A DNA stretch of 41,361 nucleotides from Hyphomicrobiaceae bacterium. GTDB lineage: Bacteria; Pseudomonadota; Alphaproteobacteria; Rhizobiales; Hyphomicrobiaceae. The translations under genes and the position numbers were made by a program. The notes beneath the pieces are model-generated. The model made no database searches, was not told the origin of the DNA, and saw only the letters and a program-made list of their open reading frames with translations. The stretch is taken from assembly GCA_025359185.1 (NCBI GenBank), contig JANYHF010000045.1, positions 1-41,361 on the forward strand. The letters run 5' to 3'. This document shows, one piece after another, positions 15,519-23,456 of the stretch (position 1 is the first letter of the stretch; every line of letters starts with the position of its first letter).

Positions 15519-17018
15519 TCAAATCTTCTGATTGTACGCCCCTACCTCTGGGATGCTCGACAAAAGCGCATCGATCTCAGCGAAGATCGCTTTTTTGTTG
15601 GCGTCCGAGGTTGGGCTCTCCACCACGATCACCAGTTCCGGCTTGTTGGATGAGGCGCGTACCAGGCCCCAGGTGCCATCGTCCAGGGTCAGCCGGATGC
15701 CGTTGACTGTAACGATATCGCGGACCTTTTGCCCGGCCACCAACTCGCCACGCGCTGCCTTTCCCTCGAAATGTGCGATCACGCCATTGACCACCTTGTA
15801 CTTCACTTCGTCCCCGCAATGGGGCGACATGGTCGGCGAACCCCAGGTCTTGGGCAGCGCATTCTTCAAGTCCGCCATCGTCTTTCCGGGATTGCGGTCG
15901 AGCATGTCGAGCACGGCCAAAGCTGAGACCAGGCCGTCGTCATATCCGCGTCCGAGCGGCGCGGAGAAAAAGAAGTGGCCAGACTTCTCGAAGCCCACCA
16001 GTGTTCCGTGCTCGTGGTTGTAGCGTTTGATGTAGGAGTGGCCCGTCTTCCAATAGGCCGTTTGCGCCCCATTGGCTTTCAACACTGGATCGGTTGCAAA
16101 CAGCCCTGTGGATTTCACATCCACCACAAAGCGCGCGTTGGGATGGATCGAGGAAATATCGCGGGCCAGCATCACGCCCACCTTGTCAGCGAAGATCTCG
16201 TGGCCTTCATTGTCAACAACGCCGCAGCGGTCGCCATCGCCATCGAAGCCAAGACCCACTTCGGCCTTGTGCTGAACAACCGCCTCGCTGATGGCGTGCA
16301 GCATTTTCATATCTTCCGGGTTCGGATTGTATCGCGGAAAGCTATGGTCGAGGGTGCAGTCCATGGGCACCACCTCGCAACCGATGGCTTCGAGCACTTT
16401 GGGCGCAAAGGCACCCGCCGTGCCATTGCCGCAGGCGCAAATGACCTTGATGCGGCGCTTGAGCTTTGTTCGCTTGGCGAGATCGGCGCAATAGCGGTCA
16501 GCGAGGTCTGCGACGAAACGATAGTTGCCGCCGGGATGCGGCTCAGCCGAGCCTGAGAGCACAATCTCCTTCAGCTCGCTCATCTCTTCAGGGCCGAACG
16601 TCAGTGGGCGTTGCAGCCCCATCTTGATGCCGGTCCAGCCATTGTCGTTGTGGCTCGCCGTGACCATCGCCACGCCTTCAATCTGCAACTCGAACTGCGC
16701 GAAATACGCCATTGGAGACAGCGCCAAGCCAATGTCGTGCACCTGCGCGCCGCCCGCCATCAGCCCATTCATCAGCGCCTGTTTCACACTTGCCGAATAG
16801 GAGCGGTAATCGTGCCCGACCACAAAGCGTTGCGGCACGCCGCGCTTGCGCAATAGCGCGGCCATACCGAGCCCGACTGCTTGCAGGCCCATCAGGTTGA
16901 TATCCTGCGGGAACAGCCAACGCGCGTCGTATTCGCGGAACCCCGTCGGCTTCACCAGCGGCAGCCGCTCGAAGTCGAGGGAGTTCTCGGTGAGATCGGC
17001 GCGTGGTTTGGGGAACAT
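15519..17018 (-). CDS. Phosphomannomutase/phosphoglucomutase
   Basis: A 499-residue alpha-D-phosphohexomutase (AlgC/ManB-like), converting hexose-6-phosphate to hexose-1-phosphate for sugar-nucleotide and envelope polysaccharide synthesis. Active-site loops in order: TASHNDNGWTGIKMG with the phosphoserine, GFDGDGDRCGVVD binding Mg2+, GFEKSGHFFF for sugar recognition, and the C-terminal phosphate-binding RASSNKPELVIVVE. The phosphoserine loop has Asp where the consensus TASHNP has Pro. ATG 17018 was chosen because MFPKPRADLTENSL has the family look and a GGAG lies 5-8 bases upstream; 18 extra codons in the open frame run into the inverted repeat. It converges with the subtilisin gene, 13 bases apart. 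Confidence 0.94.
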   Translation of the reverse strand: MFPKPRADLTENSLDFERLPLVKPTGFREYDARWLFPQDINLMGLQAVGLGMAALLRKRGVPQRFVVGHDYRSYSASVKQALMNGLMAGGAQVHDIGLALSPMAYFAQFELQIEGVAMVTASHNDNGWTGIKMGLQRPLTFGPEEMSELKEIVLSGSAEPHPGGNYRFVADLADRYCADLAKRTKLKRRIKVICACGNGTAGAFAPKVLEAIGCEVVPMDCTLDHSFPRYNPNPEDMKMLHAISEAVVQHKAEVGLGFDGDGDRCGVVDNEGHEIFADKVGVMLARDISSIHPNARFVVDVKSTGLFATDPVLKANGAQTAYWKTGHSYIKRYNHEHGTLVGFEKSGHFFFSAPLGRGYDDGLVSALAVLDMLDRNPGKTMADLKNALPKTWGSPTMSPHCGDEVKYKVVNGVIAHFEGKAARGELVAGQKVRDIVTVNGIRLTLDDGTWGLVRASSNKPELVIVVESPTSDANKKAIFAEIDALLSSIPEVGAYNQKI

Positions 17019-17037
17019 GGAGGCTCCGGAAGAAAAA

Positions 17038-17115
17038 AGGCGTGAGTCGAAAGTGGTGAGTCGGAAACGCAATCTAGCGCTCCGACTTACGACTCACCAC
17101 TCCCGACTCACGCCT
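17038..17115. repeat. 78-bp inverted repeat built from GTGAGTCG units
   Basis: Left arm 17038-17063 and right arm 17090-17115 pair over 26 positions with two mismatches, around a 26-base loop. Each arm contains GTGAGTCG twice. The element fills the gap between the retropepsin-like gene at 17114-17677 (its stop codon lies inside the right arm end) and the phosphomannomutase start. The mismatched positions (AA opposite CC on the facing arm) form an internal bulge. It probably folds in the mRNA and may protect or attenuate it. Confidence 0.8.
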
Positions 17116-17677
17116 ACTGCACCAGCACCAGTTCCCGTCCACGGATATCGATCTGGCTGAGGCGGCGCAGGAACGACATGCCCAGTAAGGTCTGGAACAG
17201 TTTTCCTGGCTCGGCGACGAAGGCTTCGACGTCGCGTATCTCAATATCGCCAATGCGGATGCGGTCCAGCATCACCGGCGCAATTTTCGCCGTGCCGTTG
17301 GCGGTGCGCGATTCCATGGTGAACTCATCATCGGTCAACCGGATGCCAATCGCGCGGGCGTCCTCGTAGCTGAGCGAAACCGCCGTCGCGCCGGTATCAA
17401 CAACGACGTTGACCGTGTGGCCATTGATATCAACGTCGGAAAAGAAATGGCCACTGTCGGCGGCTTGTAAATGCACCTCACGCTCGGAGCCGGAAGGCGG
17501 GGCCTGGAGTTGCGCCGGTTCTGCCACGTCAGACTGTTCGGCGGTGGAGCCGATGTAGGTCCGGCTAAGCCCGCGCAGATCGGCAAAATAGTAAATGGTG
17601 ACGAACACCACAGCGGCAATCAGCAGCCAGCCCGAGGCTTCGCGGGCAAAATTCGAAGCGCCGTTGCTGATGCGCAT
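17114..17677 (-). CDS. Retropepsin-like aspartic protease (TIGR02281 type)
   Basis: A 187-residue clan AA protease. An N-terminal membrane helix at about 16-31 (GWLLIAAVVFVTIYYF) anchors it, with the catalytic part outside. The single catalytic motif is VVDTGATAVSLS (about 111-122), followed by the psi-loop LTDDEFTMESRTANGTA and a flap-like VMLDRIRIGDIEIRDVEAFV, ending LLGMSFLRRLSQIDIRGREL. One Asp-Thr-Gly per chain means the active enzyme must dimerise. It is 23 bases downstream of a second, longer member of the same family, so the pair arose by duplication. Substrate unknown. Confidence 0.9.
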   Translation of the reverse strand: MRISNGASNFAREASGWLLIAAVVFVTIYYFADLRGLSRTYIGSTAEQSDVAEPAQLQAPPSGSEREVHLQAADSGHFFSDVDINGHTVNVVVDTGATAVSLSYEDARAIGIRLTDDEFTMESRTANGTAKIAPVMLDRIRIGDIEIRDVEAFVAEPGKLFQTLLGMSFLRRLSQIDIRGRELVLVQ

Positions 17678-17700
17678 AGAAGAAACCCAAGATCAAAGCC

Positions 17701-18426
17701 TTACCCGCGAAGGGTGAGAAAGTCGCCGGAAAACTCATATGACTTCAGGCGGCTTAAAAAACTCATACCGAGCAGGCTCTGATCAAGGGCTCCGGGCATC
17801 GCAACCAGGGCATCGACACTGGCAAGGCCCACCGGCCCGACCAGCACCGTTTGCAGTCTGACCGGGGCCGCGAACGCCGAGCCATTGGCAGTTTCCACCG
17901 GCACGCTGTAGGTGAGTTTGCTGATGTCGATGCCCACCTGTTCAGCGTCCGATGGTTTTAGCACGATCGTGGTTGCGCCTGTATCCACGACAAGTTCCAG
18001 GGCGCCGCCGTTGATCAACGTGCGGGCAACGAAGTGCCCGGTCGATTGCCGCTTGAGACGCACCATCCGCTCGGTTTCAACGGGCGCGGGCACGTCCAGG
18101 GCAGCTCCTTTGGGAGCCAATGTTCCCACCATCAGATCAGCGATTTGCGGCAAGTCCGCCCTGTAGGCATAGAGCGCCAAGACGCCCACGGTGACGCCAG
18201 ACCAGACCAGGAGATCGCGGCCCATCAGTCCCAGCCGGTCCTGATAGCGGCGCAGCAGCGGCGCGGTGATCACGATGACGACGGCCAGTGCGAAGGCTGC
18301 GGCGGCAATCTCGGCGGCTGAAAAGCCGCCAAACCCCGAAAACCCCGAGATCAAACCGGAATCGCTGCGCAAGACAATCGCGATGCCAGCCAGGACCAAA
18401 AGGATAAGTGCCAGCCAGCCTGCCAA
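17701..18426 (-). CDS. Retropepsin-like aspartic protease with extra membrane helices
   Basis: A 241-residue paralogue of the next gene. The N-terminus has about three membrane segments: about 2-18, about 34-55 and about 70-90. The protease domain has VVDTGATTIVLKPSDAEQVG, then YSVPVETANGSAFAAPVRL, then SLLGMSFLSRLKSYEFSGDF, the same order as its neighbour. One catalytic Asp-Thr-Gly is present, so it acts as a homodimer, or perhaps a heterodimer with the neighbour. The ATG at 18426 is one base from the stop of the DUF1289 gene, pointing to cotranscription with that gene. Confidence 0.9.
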   Translation of the reverse strand: MAGWLALILLVLAGIAIVLRSDSGLISGFSGFGGFSAAEIAAAAFALAVVIVITAPLLRRYQDRLGLMGRDLLVWSGVTVGVLALYAYRADLPQIADLMVGTLAPKGAALDVPAPVETERMVRLKRQSTGHFVARTLINGGALELVVDTGATTIVLKPSDAEQVGIDISKLTYSVPVETANGSAFAAPVRLQTVLVGPVGLASVDALVAMPGALDQSLLGMSFLSRLKSYEFSGDFLTLRG

Positions 18427-18427
18427 T

Positions 18428-18652
18428 TCAGTCTCCCTGGCGGCGCGGCGCCCTTGCGATTGGCGACCCTAATTGCCTGAGGCGGGCGGGCAATTGCGCC
18501 ATGATCTCTGCGCGCCTCGCGTCGCTCATGCCGCCCCAGCCGCCGATTTCATCAAGCGTGCGGAGGCATCCGTCGCATAGACCTGTGGCAGCATTCAGCC
18601 GGCAGACGTCGATGCAGGGCGAGAGGATCGGGCCGGATTGGCGGGAGAGCAT
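18428..18652 (-). CDS. DUF1289 family cysteine-rich small protein
   Basis: A 74-residue protein with the DUF1289 pattern SPCIDVCRLNAATGLCDGCLRTLDEIGGW, four conserved cysteines as C-x3-C-x8-C-x2-C that could hold a metal or an Fe-S cluster, followed by a WGGMSDARRAEI helix typical of the family. Function is unknown. ATG 18652 (MLSRQSGP) gives the usual family length; the open frame extends 19 codons upstream without similarity. It sits between the diheme cytochrome gene (84 bases upstream) and the protease gene (1 base downstream), all on the minus strand. Confidence 0.88.
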   Translation of the reverse strand: MLSRQSGPILSPCIDVCRLNAATGLCDGCLRTLDEIGGWGGMSDARRAEIMAQLPARLRQLGSPIARAPRRQGD

Positions 18653-18735
18653 GGGGGTTGGCGCTTTACTTGCTGGCAGGAACCGCCGCACAGCTAGCAG
18701 GTTGCCCATGGTCTCGCCACCAGCAGGCTCAGCTT

Positions 18736-19176
18736 TCAGCTATGGCAGCCGAGGCAATTGCCTCTTTTCTTCACGCCGGGCCGCTTGAACGACGCCGGTG
18801 AAAAGCCGCCATGGATGCCGCGCCAGAACGGCATCTCGGTGATGCGGGGGGGCACCACGTTGTCACGCACGCCGCGCATGAACCAGCTGTTGGTTTGGCC
18901 GCTGTCGCCAGCATTTTGCGTCAAATACGCCAGGATATTGGCCCGCACGGGATCGGGCAGCGATGCATCCTCGCCAAAGTGGTTGCTAAGGTCGCCGACG
19001 ATCTTTTCCCACGATCGCGCAGGCAGCAGCGCAGGCGGATACACCATATGGCAGGCACCACATTCCTTTTTGGTGGCCGGGTCTTTGACCGAGTGAAAGA
19101 AACCTGCGGCAAAGGCGCTGGAAATCAAAAAGGCTGACGCACCCGTGAAGAGAGCGGCGAGTGTGAGTGAACGCAT
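18736..19176 (-). CDS. Diheme cytochrome c (DHC type)
   Basis: A 146-residue periplasmic c-type cytochrome. Signal peptide at about 1-23 (MRSLTLAALFTGASAFLISS). Two heme-attachment motifs: CGACH (about 40-44) and CLGCH at the very C-terminus (ends CLGCHS). Between them, LLPARSWEKIVGDLSNHFGED and PPRITEMPFWRGIHGGF match the DHC family, the known electron donor of the oxygen-binding cytochrome SHP in Rhodobacter sphaeroides. ATG 19176 has GAGG 6 bases upstream; an in-frame ATG at 19188 would overlap the SHP stop by ATGA and adds four residues. It is last in the SHP module. Confidence 0.92.
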   Translation of the reverse strand: MRSLTLAALFTGASAFLISSAFAAGFFHSVKDPATKKECGACHMVYPPALLPARSWEKIVGDLSNHFGEDASLPDPVRANILAYLTQNAGDSGQTNSWFMRGVRDNVVPPRITEMPFWRGIHGGFSPASFKRPGVKKRGNCLGCHS

Positions 19177-19184
19177 GGAAAACC

Positions 19185-19604
19185 TCATTGCGCGGCCATA
19201 TTGGTGATGAAGTCGCCCTTTTCGGCGGCGGTGCATTCACGTCCGAGCACACTGCTGCAATTGCGCAGGAACCACTTGGCGACCTTTTCGGCGTCGGTGA
19301 AGCGGTCGGGCGTCTTGGAGACCGCCATGGGCAGGATCTCTTTGCCCGCCCGGGTCTGCCCCTTGGCTTTGGGATCTTTGGTGTGGCAGGTGGTGCACGA
19401 GGGCGTATCGGGTTTGCCGCTGGACGGGGTTGCTAAAAAGAAGGCCTTGCCGCGATCGGCCGAAAACGCCGTGAACGCCGGATCGGCGGCCACGGCTTGG
19501 GCAGCAAGATCTGCGAGGATGGCGTCCCGCCTGTCATCGGCGAACGCCATTGCGCTGCCCCAACTCAGACTGGCCAAAGCCAAAAAAATAAGCGCTCGTT
19601 TCAT
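19185..19604 (-). CDS. SHP-like cytochrome c (DUF1924)
   Basis: A 139-residue periplasmic monoheme cytochrome. Signal peptide at 1 to about 22 (ALIFLALASLSWGSAMAFA). Heme motif CTTCH near residue 72, in the sentence PSCTTCHTKDPKAKGQTRAGK. The distal segment KWFLRNCSSVLGRECTAAEK carries the Asn, with two Cys 8 apart, matching the heme-ligand Asn and disulfide of sphaeroides heme protein (SHP), which can bind oxygen or NO when reduced. It starts inside the stop of the cytochrome b gene (ATGA) and is followed by the diheme cytochrome gene. Physiological substrate is not settled for the family. Confidence 0.92.
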   Translation of the reverse strand: MKRALIFLALASLSWGSAMAFADDRRDAILADLAAQAVAADPAFTAFSADRGKAFFLATPSSGKPDTPSCTTCHTKDPKAKGQTRAGKEILPMAVSKTPDRFTDAEKVAKWFLRNCSSVLGRECTAAEKGDFITNMAAQ

Positions 19605-20743
19605 TGCGTCTCTCCTGCTTTTGATGTGTCCGGAATATCGATATTCTGATCGTCGAAGCGCCCTGTCAGCGCGTCGCGGTGGCAGGCAGCGCAGTTGGCC
19701 TTGCTCTTGATTTTGGCCGACCTGAATACTTGCGGCGGCAACTCATCGTGCTGATGCCGCCAGAACGGCGTCGCGGTGATGCGCATGGGTTCGGCCTCTG
19801 ACACGCCGCGCAGGCGGTTAGCCGGTTCGGTGTCGGCGGTCTCGGCAGCGTTGGCATCGAGATAGGTGGAGATCTCTTTGACAGCTTCTGCTGAAAGGCT
19901 CGCATCCTCGCCAAAATGCTGATCAAGTGACCCCATAATCAGCGCCCACGATTTGCGCGGGAGGAGGCTGGGATGGAATGACCAGTGACAGGCGCCGCAC
20001 TCTTTGACGTAGAGAACGTTGCTCACTGGTGCCGGTACGCCGAGCCCTTTGTGGGTGCTCAGAGGGAGGGCAACCGCGGTCACGACGAGGGCAGAAAAGG
20101 CTATGCTGAGGGCTGCAAGCATGGGGCGAGCGGGCCGCAAAATCTCGGATGCAGCGTGGGGAGCTTTGGGCAGCCACCCCGTGATCATGCCCCTGATGAG
20201 CGGCACACGCAGCAGGAGCATTTCGGTTGCGACACCGACAAGATGTCCAACAACCATGGCCATCAGACTATAGGCCAAGACTTGATGCGCACCCTTGGCA
20301 AGGTGTGCAACATCATAAGGTGTAATGCCCGCCAGGAGGCCTTGCTTCTCGGTGCCGCCCAAGACCACCAGGCCAGTGGCCACCAGTGCCAATAGCACAA
20401 GGATCAGCCCCAAAATCATCAGCGACCCGGCCGGATTGTGACCCGCATAGTGTTTCGGCTTCAGCCGCAGCAGGCCGCCGATGTGCTCTGGCAAATGGCG
20501 CAAAGCGCTGAAAAGCCGGTCCGCCCGGCTGTACTCGCTGCCGTAAAGGCCCCAGATCAGCCGCCCAGCGAGCAGCGCGGCAATGGCGTAACCGGCCCAA
20601 ACATGCCAATCGAGCGAATTGGCGGGGCCGAAAAAGCCCGTCTTGGCCTCGACGATAACGGCAAAGACGAGCAGCCAATGAAACAGCCGCGTTGGTAGAT
20701 CCCAGATCCGGACCTGAGTTCGTTTCGTTACGTCGCCAGCCAT
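19601..20743 (-). CDS. Cytochrome b561-type protein fused to a diheme cytochrome c
   Basis: A 380-residue inner-membrane protein. Residues about 8-185 are a four-helix cytochrome b (b561/Ni-hydrogenase type): RLFHWLLVFAVIVEA, then LDWHVWAGYAIAALLAGRLIWGLYGS, LMILGLILVLLALVATGLVVL and HQVLAYSLMAMVVGHLVG, with heme-binding His in helices 1, 2 and 4. A fifth helix at about 225-245 leads into a periplasmic DHC domain with CGACH and CAACH motifs. It should take electrons from the quinol pool and pass them to the soluble DHC and SHP encoded next. ATG 20743 (MAGDVTKRTQVRIWDL) fits family starts; 14 upstream codons do not. Confidence 0.9.
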   Translation of the reverse strand: MAGDVTKRTQVRIWDLPTRLFHWLLVFAVIVEAKTGFFGPANSLDWHVWAGYAIAALLAGRLIWGLYGSEYSRADRLFSALRHLPEHIGGLLRLKPKHYAGHNPAGSLMILGLILVLLALVATGLVVLGGTEKQGLLAGITPYDVAHLAKGAHQVLAYSLMAMVVGHLVGVATEMLLLRVPLIRGMITGWLPKAPHAASEILRPARPMLAALSIAFSALVVTAVALPLSTHKGLGVPAPVSNVLYVKECGACHWSFHPSLLPRKSWALIMGSLDQHFGEDASLSAEAVKEISTYLDANAAETADTEPANRLRGVSEAEPMRITATPFWRHQHDELPPQVFRSAKIKSKANCAACHRDALTGRFDDQNIDIPDTSKAGETQ

Positions 20744-20902
20744 GCACGCAATCGCCCTGGGTTGCCCTTCGCGCCAGTGCGGCATGAATCGGCTAAGGAT
20801 GTTCGCGGCTGTAGCGGGCTGAGCGTGGCGGGAAGTCGACGTTCAAGATACAATTCGGTATACTGGCTGACGCCGTGCTCAAAAGTTGATCTGGAGGGAC
20901 GC

Positions 20903-21742
20903 ATGTCCAAAACCAACGCGAAGGCTGTTTCGAGTACGCTGGACGTTTGCGATCCGGTGTGGACGCAGGTGCGTGACGAGGCGTCCGCCGCCATTGCCGC
21001 GGAGCCCGCCTTGGGCGGCTTCATTTATGCGACGGTGCTCCATCACACCCGGCTTGAGGCGGCGATCTGCCATCGCCTCGCTCAGCGGCTGATGCATCCC
21101 GACGTAGACGCCGGGCTGCTCTATGACACGTTCAACGAACTCTTGGCCCAGGAGCCTTCGCTTGGCGACATCTTCCGCGCTGATCTGATCGCTGTGCTCG
21201 ACCGCGACCCGGCATGCCTGCGCCTGATCGATCCTTTGCTCTATTTCAAGGGCTTCCACGGCTTGCAAACGCACCGCTTTGCTCATCTGCTCTGGAAGGC
21301 CGGGCGGCGCGATTTTGCGCTCTATCTGCAGAGCCAGGCATCACGCGTGTTCTCGATGGATATCAATCCCGCGGCGCAGATCGGGCGGGGTATCTTCATT
21401 GATCATGGACACGCGCTGGTGATCGGCGAGACGGCGGTGGTTGGCGACAACGTGTCGATCCTGCACGGCGTCACGTTGGGTGGAACCGGCAAGGAAACAG
21501 GCGACAGGCATCCCAAAATCGGCGATGGCGTCATGATTGGCGCCGGGGCTAAGGTGCTTGGCAACATCCAGGTCGGCAATTGCTCGCAAATCGCGGCGGG
21601 ATCGGTGGTGCTGAAGGACGTGCCGCCGCGTATGACTGTCGCGGGCGTGCCCGCCAGGATCGTTGGCGCCGCCGATTGCAAGGACCCTTCGCGCACGATG
21701 GATCAGATGTTCGCGCGCGACATTGATGCGGCGAACAGCTAA
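20903..21742 (+). CDS. cysE: Serine O-acetyltransferase
   Basis: A 279-residue acetyl-CoA:L-serine O-acetyltransferase, first step of cysteine synthesis, cytosolic. The N-terminal helical domain (about 10-135) contains VWTQVRDEASAAIAAEP and the family segment DPACLRLIDPLLYFKGFHGLQ. The C-terminal left-handed beta helix has FSMDINPAAQIGRGIFIDHG, GETAVVGDNVSILHGVTLGG and GDRHPKIGDGVMIGAGAKVLG, with catalytic His and Asp present. The ribosome site GGAGGG is at 20893-20898, fixing ATG 20903; the 47 codons upstream in frame are not coding. The next gene is DUF3126, a pairing common in alphaproteobacteria. The divergent cytochrome b start is 160 bases away. Confidence 0.96.
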   Translation: MSKTNAKAVSSTLDVCDPVWTQVRDEASAAIAAEPALGGFIYATVLHHTRLEAAICHRLAQRLMHPDVDAGLLYDTFNELLAQEPSLGDIFRADLIAVLDRDPACLRLIDPLLYFKGFHGLQTHRFAHLLWKAGRRDFALYLQSQASRVFSMDINPAAQIGRGIFIDHGHALVIGETAVVGDNVSILHGVTLGGTGKETGDRHPKIGDGVMIGAGAKVLGNIQVGNCSQIAAGSVVLKDVPPRMTVAGVPARIVGAADCKDPSRTMDQMFARDIDAANS

Positions 21743-21784
21743 GCAGACGCCGCGTTCCTATGAAGACATTGAGGGAGAACCTGC

Positions 21785-22000
21785 GTGAAGCGCGAGGAAG
21801 TCACCAAACTTGAGAAGTTTCTGCGGCGCTCGCTCGCGTCGGCGGATCTGAAGCTGAAGCCCGTGCCCAAGAAAGACGACATGCTGGAAGTGCACCGGGG
21901 CGAGGAGTTCCTAGGCCTTGTGTATAAGCTCGAAGAGGATGGCGAGTTGTCTTACGAGCTGCGCATGGCGATCCTGGAAATGGATCTCGAAGGCCTCTAG
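21785..22000 (+). CDS. DUF3126 family protein
   Basis: A 71-residue acidic/basic small protein. It starts with GTG 21785, supported by GAGGGAGAA at 21771-21779. The sequence VTKLEKFLRRSLASADLKLK, then VHRGEEFLGLVYKLEEDGEL, then SYELRMAILEMDLE, matches DUF3126, a family found just after cysE in many alphaproteobacteria. Function is unknown; the layout suggests a link to cysteine synthesis. The gap to cysE is 42 bases, so they are likely cotranscribed. Confidence 0.92.
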   Translation: MKREEVTKLEKFLRRSLASADLKLKPVPKKDDMLEVHRGEEFLGLVYKLEEDGELSYELRMAILEMDLEGL

Positions 22001-22902
22001 TCACCCAACACCAACAGAAGCGGCGCCGCCCCAGAGGCCTCTGGGGCAGCACCTAGGCGCGTGTGGGGCGCACCATCTTCTGCGAGCAGGCATAGCTCTC
22101 CGGCACCAGCAGTAGTAGGGCAGATTGGCGGGGTGGTAAAACCAGACAACACCTACGGATCGAGGAGACGAACTGGGTGACCGGAGCCGTTTTCGATTGG
22201 CCTGTAACCGGTAGCTCGTGTGAGGCGCACAAGCCCTTGGGCAGGCAATCGACAGTGTCCAAAGTCCTCCTTCTGTTGTTGCGGCGGCTTGGGCAGTTCG
22301 AGGGAGAGCGGCGGCGGAGACCGGTCGAGCAAAACCAGTTGGATCGCCGCCGCCAAACGTAACAGCGTGACCAGGAGCGGACGCGCGCTGATCAGCGGCC
22401 GCCCAGATTCCGAACCGGACCGCCTGCACTGTCCGCGATGGTCTGTCCGGCGCTGCGATTAGCGCCAGCAGGCCTTAGCATTCGGGTGGGGTGACCGGAG
22501 GCTTCAGTCTGAACGGCGTCGAAGGGCGTCACAGTGATCGTGGGCATCTCGATGGTCTTTCCGGGTCGTTTCTGAGCGGCCGCTGTAAGTGCGTGGCCTG
22601 AGATGAAGTATTGCGCCGAAAGATGAATGCAACTTTAAATTGTAAAATTGAAACCAGCGTTTTGACCCCGGTGATCACCCAGGACCAGCGCCCAGCTGGC
22701 AGGTGTCCGTATTTGCAAATTTTGTTCTATGAGAACCTGGCAAAACCTATCCGATAACCTAGTGTTTTCAGACTGTTAGTATTGTGTGACTTGACTTGCT
22801 CAAAGCCCGACGGGATAAGGGCACGCCTCCGGCCGGTCACGATCACTGCGTAACTGATCGCCGGGGCGAAGTGGCAGATTCTTGGTGCGAAGGGTCGATA
22901 CG
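22001..22902. other. Gene-poor 0.9-kb region before dksA
   Basis: No confident gene. The first ~550 bases are G+C-rich with short overlapping open frames on both strands, among them a minus-strand frame at 22001-22429 and a 51-codon minus-strand frame at 22392-22547 (MPTITVTPFDAVQTEASG start); none resembles a family, and the pattern could be a decayed gene. From about 22600 to 22790 the sequence turns A+T-rich (runs such as TTTAAATTGTAAAATTG), as expected for a promoter region. No tRNA, repeat or terminator seen. Confidence 0.5.
22791..22819 (+). promoter_or_regulatory. Sigma70-like promoter for dksA
   Basis: TTGACT (22791-22796), 17-base spacer, GATAAG (22814-22819), about 84 bases before the dksA start and immediately after the A+T-rich stretch. 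The -35 matches the consensus at five of six positions; the -10 is weaker. Assigned by inspection only. Confidence 0.4.
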
Positions 22903-23454
22903 ATGGCTCGCCGGACAGACGATAGTAAAAGCGCCACTGCGCCTGAAGGGCATGGCGTCAAAGTGCCCGATGGGCACGGCGGCAAACTCGCGGCTAAGCC
23001 CGTAAAGACGGCCAAACCGGGAAACTTGACCGCCGATGAATTGCCCGCCGGGTACCACCCCCGCGAAGCAGAACCCTTCATGGGTGAGCGTCAGAAGATG
23101 TACTTCCACCGCAAACTGATGTCCTGGCGCGACCAGATCCTGCGCGAGGGCCGCGAGACCCTGCAAACACTGCATAACGATACCAACCAGCACGCCGATA
23201 TCACGGACCGGGCGACGTCGGAAATCGACAAATCCATTGAGCTGCGCGCGCGCGACCGCCAGCGCAAACTGATCTCCAAGATCGATGCGGCCCTCGGGCG
23301 GATCGACGACGGCAGTTACGGCTTCTGCGAGGAAACCGGCGAACCGATCGGCCTCAAGCGGCTGGAGGCGCGTCCGGTGGCCACGCTGAGCGTCGAGGCG
23401 CAGGAGCGGCATGAGAAGCGCGAGCGCGTCTACCGGGATGACCGGGTGGAGTAG
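22903..23454 (+). CDS. dksA: RNA polymerase-binding transcription factor DksA
   Basis: A 183-residue DksA/TraR-family protein that binds the RNA polymerase secondary channel and works with ppGpp in the stringent response. The N-terminus (about 1-60) is a charged Lys/Gly/Ala extension. The coiled-coil runs from about 75 to 125 (YFHRKLMSWRDQILREGRET, then DRATSEIDKSIELRARDRQR). The globular end is GSYGFCEETGEPIGLKRLEARPVATL, where only one of the four zinc-finger Cys is left, as in other alphaproteobacterial DksA. ATG 22903 has GAAGGG (22889-22894) 8 bases upstream; a TTG seven codons earlier is less likely. Its stop is two bases from the convergent permease stop, leaving no room for a terminator. 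Confidence 0.93.
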   Translation: MARRTDDSKSATAPEGHGVKVPDGHGGKLAAKPVKTAKPGNLTADELPAGYHPREAEPFMGERQKMYFHRKLMSWRDQILREGRETLQTLHNDTNQHADITDRATSEIDKSIELRARDRQRKLISKIDAALGRIDDGSYGFCEETGEPIGLKRLEARPVATLSVEAQERHEKRERVYRDDRVE

Positions 23455-23456
23455 GG

